A program made the position numbers and the translations under genes. The notes under the pieces are model-generated. The model worked only from the letters and a program-made list of their open reading frames with translations. It was not told the origin of the DNA and did no database searches. A stretch of DNA of 64,000 nucleotides. It comes from Streptomyces antibioticus (GTDB lineage: Bacteria > Actinomycetota > Actinomycetes > Streptomycetales > Streptomycetaceae). Below are positions 44,508 through 52,389 of the stretch, one piece after another (the stretch's first letter is position 1; each line of letters begins with the position of its first letter). The stretch is taken from NCBI RefSeq assembly GCF_001514065.1, contig NZ_KQ948425.1, positions 500,519-564,518 of the forward strand, in the 5' to 3' direction.

Positions 44508-44529
44508 GGGCACCATTTGGTACGTGCCC
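44508..44529. promoter_or_regulatory. inverted repeat overlapping the second hxlR start
   Basis: GGGCAC (44508-44513) and GTGCCC (44524-44529) are perfect arms with a 10-base spacer. The right arm contains the proposed GTG start codon. This is a candidate autoregulatory HxlR site. Confidence 0.45.
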
Positions 44530-44880
44530 ACCGACGCCTTTCTCGCCGACTGCCGCGCCCGCCTCGCCTTCGACCTGCTCTCCAACACCTGGAACGCCGT
44601 GGTGCTCTGGGCCCTGCGCGACGGCCCGAGCCGCCCGGTCGAACTACGGGAGCGGATCGGGGGCATCAGCTCCAAGGTCCTCACGGAGACGCTGCGCCGA
44701 CTGCAGTTCAACGGCCTGGTCGAACGGCAGGCAGCCCGCGACGCATCATCACGGGTCGAGTACCGACTCACCCCTCTGGGCCGGACCTTGCTGACACCCA
44801 TCGACGCCTTCGGCGCCTGGGCCTTCGAGTACGGCGACGAGGTCATGGCCGCACAGGAAGCAGCATGCGCGGGGCGGTGA
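44524..44880 (+). CDS. HxlR-family transcriptional regulator
   Basis: The 118-residue winged-helix protein has FLADCRARLAFDLLSNTWNAVVLWALRDGPSRPVEL with a near-N-terminal cysteine. ISSKVLTETLRRLQFNGLVERQ and VEYRLTPLGRTLLTPIDAFGAWAF follow, diagnostic for HxlR. The GTG at 44524 is the best start, although no ribosome-binding site is evident, which may mean leaderless expression. It is divergent from the NADP/F420-type oxidoreductase, mirroring the HxlR/aldo-keto reductase pair at 37 kb. Its end overlaps the start of the first SARP-type giant by 16 bases, suggesting shared transcription. Confidence 0.85.
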   Translation: MPTDAFLADCRARLAFDLLSNTWNAVVLWALRDGPSRPVELRERIGGISSKVLTETLRRLQFNGLVERQAARDASSRVEYRLTPLGRTLLTPIDAFGAWAFEYGDEVMAAQEAACAGR

Positions 44881-47800
44881 AAAAGGGAATGGATTCCTCC
44901 GGTGCGGGTGTGAGGCTGCGAGTCCTCGGTCCGCTACGGGTGTGGCGCGACGGTGTGGAATGGGACGCCGGGCCTCCGCAACAGGCGTATCTGCTCGCCG
45001 TTCTCCTGGCCCGTGCGGGCGAGCCGGTCAGTACGGGCGAGTTGGTGGACCTCATCTGGGCCGAGGACGTCCCGGTCTCGGCGGTCAACATTCTCCAGAA
45101 GTACGTCGGCGCGCTGCGGCGCCTGCTGGAGCCGGCGCTGCCCGGGCGTGCACCCGGTTCGTACCTGCAACGCCGCGGTGGCGCCTACCTGTTCGTGGCC
45201 GATGCCGAGACGTTGGACGTCGTCAGGTTCCGTGAACTCCTCGCCACGGCCCGCAGCGGCGTCGAGGAGCAGCGGCTCGAAGCGGCGCTCGACGAGTATC
45301 TGGAGGCCGTGCGGCTCTGGGACGGTCCGGCCGGGGACGGAGTCGCCCACGGTGCCGGCGGGATGGCGATCTTCGCGGGGCTGGACGACGAGTTCCGCCA
45401 CGCCTGCGTTGCGGCGGCCGATCTGGCGACCACGCTCGGCCGGCCCGAACAGGTGCTCCCGTCTCTGCACATGGCCGCCCGCATGGCGCCGCTGCACGAG
45501 ACGGTGCAAGCCAGTCTCATCGCCGCGCTGGCCGCCGCCGGCCGGCCCGCCGAAGCGCTGTCGGTGTTCCGGACCGTGCGCGCCCGGCTCGCCGAGGAAC
45601 TGGGCATCGATCCCGGCCCGGCCCTGGTGGCGGCCCACCTGCGAGTGCTGGAGCGGGCACCGGCCGAGCACACGTCGCCCGAGCGGTCGGCGGCACCCTC
45701 CGCGGCAGCGCTGAGCGCCGACCACCTGGTCGGCCGGACCGAGGAACTGGCCGTGGTGCGACACACGGTGGAATCGGCACTCGCCGGCTCGACGGGGATC
45801 GTGATCGTCGAAGGAGAACCCGGAGTGGGCAAGACATCCCTGCTCGAAGAGGTCGCTGCCGAGGCCGGCCGGCGGGGCGCGCTGGTCGTGTGGGGCCATT
45901 GCCTGCCGGGGGACGGCACGCCGTCCATGTGGCCCTGGGTGCAGATCGTCGGCGCGCTCCTGGATGACGTACCGGCCGAAGCGCGCGAGGAATGGCAGGC
46001 GGGCGAGCTCGGCCGTCTCGTGACGCCGTACGGCGGCGGCCCCGCGACATCGGTGCTGCCGGACAGCGGCGTCCGGTTCCGCTTCTTCGAGCAGGCCGTC
46101 GCGCTCGTCCGCCGGGTGTCGGCGCGGCGGCCGGTGATGCTCGTGGTCGACGACCTCCAGTGGGCCGATGCCGCCTCGCTGGACCTGCTCGGTCACCTCA
46201 TGGCCCGGCTGCCGGACGGCACGGTCGTGATCGGAGCGCTCCGCGACCGTGCGCCCGCACCGAGCTCGGAACTGGGGCGGATGCTCGCCGCGGCGAGTCG
46301 GCTCCCCCGGCACCGCAGGATTCCGCTCGGCCCGCTCGACCCGGCCGAAGTCGCCGAACTCGTGCGCCGGGAAACGGGCCAGGACCCGGGGCCGGACGGC
46401 ACCCGCCTCATCCACACCCGCACCGCCGGCAACCCCTTCTTCGTCCGTGAGCTGTCCCGGTTCCTCGCCGACGGCGACGGCGCCGTCCTCTCGGAGGCCA
46501 CCGCGGCCCGGACCACGGTGCCGGCCACCGTCCGGGACGTCGTCCGCGACCGGATGACCGTGCTGGGGGAGGACGCCCGGAGCCTGGTGCGGCTCGCCGC
46601 GCTGATCGGCCGTTCCGTCGACCTCGCGCTGCTGGCCCGCGCGTCCGGTCTCGACTACGAGACGTGTCTGACCGGCCTCGAGTCCTGCGAAGGGCTCGGG
46701 CTGCTGCGGCCCTCGCCCGGGGACCCGTACGCGTTCGGCTTTTTGCACGACCTGGTCCGCGAATCGGTGGCCGAGGACATACCGCCGCCGCGCGCGGCCC
46801 GGCTGCACCTGCGGATCGCCGACTCCCTGGAGGACCGGGCCACGGACACCGAGCAGGTGGCCGAGCGCCTCGCCCACCACCTGTGGTCCGCCGGACCGCT
46901 CGCGGACCCGGCCCGCACCGCGGCCGCACTGGTGCGGGCCGGCCGCTGCGCGGCGGGAAAGTCGGCGTTCAAGGCCGCCGCACGACAGCTGCGGTCCGCC
47001 GCGCAGGTAGCGCGGGGAGCGGGCCTGGCGGAGCTGGAACTGTACGCCCTGTCGGTCTTCACCGCGGTGGGCGGGATACGGGCGGGGCAACTCGGTTCGA
47101 CGCCGGAATCGTTGGAGCGGGCCGAGCACCTGGCACGTGACCTGGGCCAGGAACGGGAGGCCGCCGACTTCCTCTTCGCCCGGTGGGCTGCGCATTCCCA
47201 GGGCATCCAGATCGACCGTGCCGGACGACTGGCACGCCGGCTGCTGGAACAGGGCGAGGCATCCGACGACCCGGTCGTCCGCACGTACGGCCAGTACGCG
47301 TGGGGCATCCACCAGTGGTCCATCGGCGACATCGGCGAGGCGTTCCGGTACTTGAGCCGGACCGGATCGGCCGTGTTCGACGACCTGGCCCCCGGCGGGG
47401 CGAACCCGCTGCGGCGCGATCTACGGCTGCTCGGGCCGGTCATGCTCGCTCTGATCACCGCCCTGCACGGCGACCTCGACACGGCACGAAAGCTGTTCGA
47501 CACCATCGAGTCCGCCGCTGACGACGACCCCTATGTGATCACCGTCTGGGCCGCGTTCGCCTGCACCGCCGCAACCCTGGCCGGCGCCCCCGAGTGGGCG
47601 CTGCAAGTGGCGCCGCGGGGCATGGCCGTGGACCCGGACTTCTCCTTCTCCTTCTTCGGCAGTTACCAACGGCTGGGGCTGTGCTGGGCGCGCGCCAAGA
47701 CCGGCGACGACCCGGCCGGCGCCGCCGCCGAGGCGCAGGACCTGATCGACGCGTCGCTCTCCGACCCGCCCCGCTCGGGTCTGGCCACCTGGTACGGGTT

Positions 47801-48077
47801 CCTCGGCGAGATGTGGCTGGCGGCCGGAAAGCTGGACGAGGCCCTCGTAGCGCTCGACCGGGCGGACTCGGCCATTGACCGGTACGGCCAGCGCTCCGCC
47901 GAGGGCCTGCTGCTTCTGCTCCGGGCGCGGGTGCTGCGGGCACGTGGCGAGCCGGTCGCCGTCGTGCGCGCCGTTGCCGAGCGGGCGTACGCGCTGTCCG
48001 TCGAGCGTGAGGCCCACTTGTTCGCCCGCCGTGCCGAGGCACTGATGGCCGAGCTCTCGCGCAGCACATCCCGCTGA
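44865..48077 (+). CDS. SARP-type regulator: BTAD-AAA ATPase-TPR (AfsR-like), first paralogue
   Basis: The 1070-residue cytoplasmic regulator has an OmpR-like winged helix (about 15-105, RLRVLGPLRVWRDGVEWDAGPPQQAYLLAVLLA). A bacterial transcriptional activation domain follows (about 110-260). The AAA/STAND ATPase has Walker A G-E-P-G-V-G-K-T near residue 318 and Walker B LVVDDLQWAD near 426. A long helical TPR-like C-terminus occupies about 700-1070. Such proteins activate antibiotic or other secondary-metabolite genes, with the ATPase and TPR part receiving a signal. The ATG at 44865 has AGGAAG upstream and overlaps the HxlR stop. A near-copy follows after 147 bases. No biosynthetic cluster is adjacent. 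Confidence 0.9.
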   Translation: MRGAVKKGMDSSGAGVRLRVLGPLRVWRDGVEWDAGPPQQAYLLAVLLARAGEPVSTGELVDLIWAEDVPVSAVNILQKYVGALRRLLEPALPGRAPGSYLQRRGGAYLFVADAETLDVVRFRELLATARSGVEEQRLEAALDEYLEAVRLWDGPAGDGVAHGAGGMAIFAGLDDEFRHACVAAADLATTLGRPEQVLPSLHMAARMAPLHETVQASLIAALAAAGRPAEALSVFRTVRARLAEELGIDPGPALVAAHLRVLERAPAEHTSPERSAAPSAAALSADHLVGRTEELAVVRHTVESALAGSTGIVIVEGEPGVGKTSLLEEVAAEAGRRGALVVWGHCLPGDGTPSMWPWVQIVGALLDDVPAEAREEWQAGELGRLVTPYGGGPATSVLPDSGVRFRFFEQAVALVRRVSARRPVMLVVDDLQWADAASLDLLGHLMARLPDGTVVIGALRDRAPAPSSELGRMLAAASRLPRHRRIPLGPLDPAEVAELVRRETGQDPGPDGTRLIHTRTAGNPFFVRELSRFLADGDGAVLSEATAARTTVPATVRDVVRDRMTVLGEDARSLVRLAALIGRSVDLALLARASGLDYETCLTGLESCEGLGLLRPSPGDPYAFGFLHDLVRESVAEDIPPPRAARLHLRIADSLEDRATDTEQVAERLAHHLWSAGPLADPARTAAALVRAGRCAAGKSAFKAAARQLRSAAQVARGAGLAELELYALSVFTAVGGIRAGQLGSTPESLERAEHLARDLGQEREAADFLFARWAAHSQGIQIDRAGRLARRLLEQGEASDDPVVRTYGQYAWGIHQWSIGDIGEAFRYLSRTGSAVFDDLAPGGANPLRRDLRLLGPVMLALITALHGDLDTARKLFDTIESAADDDPYVITVWAAFACTAATLAGAPEWALQVAPRGMAVDPDFSFSFFGSYQRLGLCWARAKTGDDPAGAAAEAQDLIDASLSDPPRSGLATWYGFLGEMWLAAGKLDEALVALDRADSAIDRYGQRSAEGLLLLLRARVLRARGEPVAVVRAVAERAYALSVEREAHLFARRAEALMAELSRSTSR

Positions 48078-48197
48078 CTCGGGCTCCCCGTTTCGCCACG
48101 AGGGCAGCGCCCAGCGGCCGTTCCGGGCAGATGGCCCCGGCTCGCGGACCGACAGTAAAGTGGCTGCGCCACAGTCGATGGGGATCGGCCTGTGCGT

Positions 48198-48221
48198 GGG
48201 GGTGGGGGTGGGGGTGGGGGT
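48198..48221 (+). promoter_or_regulatory. G-quadruplex-forming repeat at the ribosome-binding site of the second SARP gene
   Basis: Four runs of five G (48198-48202, 48204-48208, 48210-48214, 48216-48220) are separated by single T residues, a four-unit GGGGGT repeat. It ends 4 bases before the ATG at 48225 and includes the purine-rich Shine-Dalgarno region. In the mRNA it meets the strictest sequence criteria for a very stable parallel quadruplex. It could also vary in length by slippage. Confidence 0.75.
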
Positions 48222-48224
48222 GGC

Positions 48225-51200
48225 ATGACGTCCTCCGGGGGACAACTGCGTCTCCAGATTCTCGGTCCGCTCCGGATCTGGCGGGACGGCGTCGAACTGG
48301 ACGCCGGGCCCCGACAACAGGCGTATCTCCTCGCGGTGCTGCTGGCCCGGGCCGGCGAGCCGGTCAGCACGAGTGAGCTGGTCGATCTGATCTGGGACCA
48401 GGACGTCCCGTCGTCGGCCCTGAACATTCTCCAGAAGTACGTCGGCGCCCTGCGGCGACTGCTGGAACCCGCGCTGCCCGCGCGGGACACCGGCGCCTAC
48501 CTCCAGCGCCGAGGCAACGGTTACCTCTTCGCGGCCGCTCCCGGCACGCTCGACGTCCTCACGTTCCGGGAGCTGGTCGACGCGGCCGAGGCCGGCGGCT
48601 CGGAGCAACGGCCCGACGTGGCGCTCGACTTCTACGTCCGGGCGCTCGATCTGTGGCACGCCTCCGCCGGCGACGGACTGCTCCACGGGCCGGCATCGGT
48701 GCCCGTCTTCGCGGCCCTGGACGCCGAGTTGTACGTCGCGTGCGTGGCTGCGACCAAGCTGGCGACAGCGCTCGGGCAGCCTGAACGCGTGCTGCGGCCG
48801 CTGCGGCTGGCCGCCCGTATGGCGCCGCTGCACGAGACGGTGCAGGCCGGGCTCGTCTCGGCCCTGGCCGCCGCGGGCCGGCAGGCGGAAGCCCTGGCGG
48901 TCTTCCAGGCCGTTCGGGCCCGGCTCGTCGAGGAGTTGGGCCTCGACCCCGGCCCGGAGCTGCTGGCCGCGCAGCGGCGCGTGCTGGACGGGGCACCGGC
49001 CGGCAGGACACCCTCTGAGCGGCCGTCGGACCTTGATGGTGGAACCTCGTCGGACGGCCGACTGGTGGGCCGGGTCGAGGAGTTGGCGGTGCTGCGGCAG
49101 GCCGTGGAGTCGGCTCTTGCGGGGGGCACGGGTCTGGTCGTCGTCGAGGGCGAACCAGGGGTGGGCAAGACCCGGCTGCTGGAGGAGGCGGGCGCCGAGG
49201 CGGACCGGCGGGGCGCCCAGGTGGTCTGGGGCCGGTGTCTGGAGGGGGACGGCACGCCGTCGATGTGGCCATGGGTGCAGGTGGTCGGGGCGCTGCTCGC
49301 CACCCTGCCCGTCATGGCACACAAGGAGTGGCAAGCCGGTGAACTCGGCCGCCTCCTGGGACAGCACGGGAATGTCCCCGCCTCGCCGGTCCTGCCGGAC
49401 AGCGGTGCCCGGTTCCGCCTGTTCGAACAGACCGTCGCGCTCGTTCGGCAGGCATCGGCACGGCGGCCGGTCGTGCTGGTCGTCGACGACCTTCAGTGGG
49501 CCGACGCCGCCTCACTCGAGCTGTTCAGCCACCTGGCGGCTCGCCTGCCGCACGGCGCCGGCCTGACCGGCGTCCTTCGCGACCGCGCGCCGATACCCGG
49601 TTCGGAACTGGAGCGGATGCTCGCCGCGACAAGCCGGCTGCCCCGCCACCGCCGCATCCGGCTGGGCCCGCTCGGCCCGACCGAAGTGGCCGAACTGGTC
49701 CGTCAGGAGACCGGCCAGGATCCCGGCCCCGGTGCGACGCGCACCATCCACGAGCGAACCGCCGGCAACCCCTTCTTCGTCCGGGAACTGTCCCGCTTCC
49801 TCGCCGACCGCAGCGTCCTCACCGAGGCCGCCACGACACCGGCGGGGGTGCCCGCCAGCGTCCGGGATGTCGTGCGCGACCGGATGGCGAAGCTGGACGA
49901 CGCGGACGTACGACTGCTCCAGATCGCGGCGCTGATCGGCCGCGACATCGACCTCGCCCTGCTCTCGCGCGCCGCCGGTCTCCCCGTACAGACCTGCCTC
50001 GACCGTCTGGGGCCCTTGCAGGAACTCGGCCTCCTGGAGCCGTCGTTCCGGAACCCGTACGCGTTCCGCTTCGCTCATGACCTGGTGCGTGAGTCCGTCG
50101 TCGGGGCCACACCGCCACCGCGGGCGACCCGGCTGCACGCGCTCGTCGCGGATGCCCTGGAGCAGCACACGACGACGGACGACGAGCGCCTCGCTCATCA
50201 TCTGTGGGCGGCCGGCCCGCTCGCGGACCCGGCCCGCACCGCCGCCGCCCTGATCCGCGCGGGTCGCTGCGCGGCGGGCAAGTCGGCGTTCGAGGCCGCC
50301 GCGCAACAGCTGCGATCGGCCGCGCAGGTAGCGCGGAGAGCGGGGCTGGCGGAGCTGGAGCTGTCCGCGCTGTCGCTCTTCATCGCGGTCGACGGGATGC
50401 GGGCGGGATATGTGGGTGCGGCGCTCGAACTGCTGGAGCGGGCCGAGCACCTCGCCCGTGCCCTCGGCCGGGAGCGGGAGACCACGGACTTCCTCTTCTC
50501 CCGCTGGGCCGCCCACTCCCAGGGCATCCGACTCGACCGCGCCGGACGACTGGCACGACAGCTGCTGGAACAGGGCGAGGCCTCCGCCGACCCGGTCGTC
50601 CGCACCTATGGCCGGCACGCGTGGGGCATCCACCAATGGGACGTCGGCAACATCGGCGAGGCGTTCCGCTATCTGAGCCGGAGCCGCTCCACCATGCTCG
50701 ACGACCTGGCCGACGTCGGGGAGGACACGCTCCGGCGCGATCTGCGCCTGCTGGGCCCCGCCATGCTCGCGCTGATGACAGCGCTGCACGGCGACACCGA
50801 CACGGCACGGACACTGTTCGACACGATCGAGACCACCGCTGACGGCGACGCCTACGTGCTCACCGTCTGGGCCGCCTTCGCCTGTACGGCCGCGGCACTC
50901 GCCGGCGACCCGGTGAGGGCGCTGCACACCGCCGAGCGGGGCAGCGCCCTGGACCCGGAGTTCTCCTTCGTCTTCTTGGGCAGCTATCAGCGGCTGGCGC
51001 AGTGCTGGGCTCATGCCGTGACCGGCGAGGACCCGGCCGGATCGGCGGCGGAGGCACAGCGCCTGATCACCACGGCGCTGGCCGACCCACCCCGCTCCGG
51101 TCTGGCGACCTGGTACGGCCTCCTCGGCGAGATGTGGCTTGCCGAGGGCAGACTCGACGAAGCCACGGCAGCCCTCGACCGGGCCGACTCGGCCCTCGAC

Positions 51201-51389
51201 ACGCACGGCCAGCGCTACGCCGAGGGCCTGTTGCTCCTGTTGCGCGCGCGGCTGATGGGCGCCCGCGGCGCGCCGGTCGCCGCCGTGCGGGCCGCCGCCG
51301 AACGGGCCCGGGCGCTCTCCGCCGAGCGCGAGGCCCACCTCTTCGCCCGCCGCGCCGAGGAGTTGCTGGCCGGCCTCGCCGACACGTAA
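48225..51389 (+). CDS. SARP-type regulator: BTAD-AAA ATPase-TPR (AfsR-like), second paralogue
   Basis: This 1054-residue protein is a paralogue of the preceding gene and is collinear over its whole length. It has the OmpR-like helix-turn-helix LQILGPLRIWRDGVELDAGPRQQAYLLAVLLA, a BTAD, an ATPase with G-E-P-G-V-G-K-T and LVVDDLQWAD, and a TPR-like C-terminus. The ATG at 48225 replaces an upstream GTG whose extra residues would be a run of glycines encoded by the G-rich repeat. Adjacent duplication with divergence suggests two signal-input versions of one activator, or heteromers. Translation may be gated by the G-quadruplex motif at its ribosome-binding site. Target genes are not evident in the window. 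Confidence 0.9.
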   Translation: MTSSGGQLRLQILGPLRIWRDGVELDAGPRQQAYLLAVLLARAGEPVSTSELVDLIWDQDVPSSALNILQKYVGALRRLLEPALPARDTGAYLQRRGNGYLFAAAPGTLDVLTFRELVDAAEAGGSEQRPDVALDFYVRALDLWHASAGDGLLHGPASVPVFAALDAELYVACVAATKLATALGQPERVLRPLRLAARMAPLHETVQAGLVSALAAAGRQAEALAVFQAVRARLVEELGLDPGPELLAAQRRVLDGAPAGRTPSERPSDLDGGTSSDGRLVGRVEELAVLRQAVESALAGGTGLVVVEGEPGVGKTRLLEEAGAEADRRGAQVVWGRCLEGDGTPSMWPWVQVVGALLATLPVMAHKEWQAGELGRLLGQHGNVPASPVLPDSGARFRLFEQTVALVRQASARRPVVLVVDDLQWADAASLELFSHLAARLPHGAGLTGVLRDRAPIPGSELERMLAATSRLPRHRRIRLGPLGPTEVAELVRQETGQDPGPGATRTIHERTAGNPFFVRELSRFLADRSVLTEAATTPAGVPASVRDVVRDRMAKLDDADVRLLQIAALIGRDIDLALLSRAAGLPVQTCLDRLGPLQELGLLEPSFRNPYAFRFAHDLVRESVVGATPPPRATRLHALVADALEQHTTTDDERLAHHLWAAGPLADPARTAAALIRAGRCAAGKSAFEAAAQQLRSAAQVARRAGLAELELSALSLFIAVDGMRAGYVGAALELLERAEHLARALGRERETTDFLFSRWAAHSQGIRLDRAGRLARQLLEQGEASADPVVRTYGRHAWGIHQWDVGNIGEAFRYLSRSRSTMLDDLADVGEDTLRRDLRLLGPAMLALMTALHGDTDTARTLFDTIETTADGDAYVLTVWAAFACTAAALAGDPVRALHTAERGSALDPEFSFVFLGSYQRLAQCWAHAVTGEDPAGSAAEAQRLITTALADPPRSGLATWYGLLGEMWLAEGRLDEATAALDRADSALDTHGQRYAEGLLLLLRARLMGARGAPVAAVRAAAERARALSAEREAHLFARRAEELLAGLADT

Positions 51390-51560
51390 GGACAGCGCAT
51401 CGGCTCCGTGGCTGCTCTCAGGCGCTTGACGACAACGGAACCAACGGTGAACCAGACCCCGGTGCGGGCCCCGATGTCCGTTCAGTGCCCGTCAAGTGAC
51501 CCGCCCTACGCTGACCGGCGATCACCCTCGAGAACGCCGGAGAGCGAAGGGGATACACCG

Positions 51561-52358
51561 ATGACGACAACTCGCCGGGGACTGCTGGCCGGATCCGCCG
51601 CGGTCGTAGCAGGCGCCGCACTCGACACACCCACCGCACAGGCACACACCGCAGGCGGCAGCGCGCCCAAGCCGACCGTGGTACTCGTGCACGGGGCTTT
51701 CGCCGACGCCTCCGGCTGGAACGGGGTCGCCTCCCGGCTCATCCGCGACGGCTATCCCCTCATCGCACCACCCAACCCCCTGCGCGGCGTCGCCTCCGAC
51801 TCCGCCTATCTCGCCACCGTCCTCGCCACACTCAGCGGCCCGCTCGTCCTGGTCGCGCACTCCTACGGCGGGATCGTCGCCACCAACGCCGCGACCGGCA
51901 ACCCGAACGTGAAAGCACTGGTCTACGTCGACGCCTTCGTACCCGATCAGGGCGAGACGCTCCAGGGCCTGCAGACGAAATACCCCGGAAGCAGAATCAA
52001 CGAGACGGCACTGGACTTCCGCCCCCACGGCGAAGGCCTCCTCGACGCCTACATCAAGAAGGACTACTTCCACGACATCTTCGCCGCAGACCTGCCCAAG
52101 TCGGCCACCGACCTGATGTGGGCCGGCCAACGACCCGCCGACACACGCGCCCTCGGAGAACCGTCCGGCACCCCGGCCTGGAAGACCATCCCCTCCTGGT
52201 ACCTCGTGGGCCGCGACGACCAGGTCCTGCCCCCGGCGGCCCAGCGGTTCATGGCACACCGGGCCGGCGCCCACACCTACGAGATCGACGCCTCCCACGT
52301 CGCGATGATCTCGCAGCCCACCGCGACGGCCGCCCTGATCAAACGCGCAGCACGCTGA
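51561..52358 (+). CDS. exported alpha/beta hydrolase
   Basis: The 265-residue precursor begins with a Tat-like signal (M-T-T-T-R-R-G-L-L-A-G-S-A-A-V-V-A-G-A). The alpha/beta-hydrolase domain has the oxyanion strand VVLVHGAFADASGW, the nucleophile in VAHSYGGIV near residue 100, the acid in VGRDDQVL and the histidine in EIDASHVAM. It resembles EstC- or haloalkane-like small esterases (Abhydrolase_6) found widely in actinomycetes. The ATG at 51561 has GAAGGGG about ten bases upstream. The substrate is unknown. It converges on the TerD-fusion gene 31 bases away, with no obvious hairpin. Confidence 0.88.
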   Translation: MTTTRRGLLAGSAAVVAGAALDTPTAQAHTAGGSAPKPTVVLVHGAFADASGWNGVASRLIRDGYPLIAPPNPLRGVASDSAYLATVLATLSGPLVLVAHSYGGIVATNAATGNPNVKALVYVDAFVPDQGETLQGLQTKYPGSRINETALDFRPHGEGLLDAYIKKDYFHDIFAADLPKSATDLMWAGQRPADTRALGEPSGTPAWKTIPSWYLVGRDDQVLPPAAQRFMAHRAGAHTYEIDASHVAMISQPTATAALIKRAAR

Positions 52359-52389
52359 TGCAGGAGTGCAGCTCAGACCGCTCCACCGC

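Noticed and set aside
44349-44864. Upstream extension of the first SARP frame through the HxlR gene
   Set aside because: The HxlR gene in another frame has full family motifs. The SARP winged helix starts only after 44865.
48192-48224. GTG start adding a run of glycines to the second SARP
   Set aside because: The glycines are just translation of the GGGGGT repeat. The paralogue's N-terminus aligns from the ATG at 48225.
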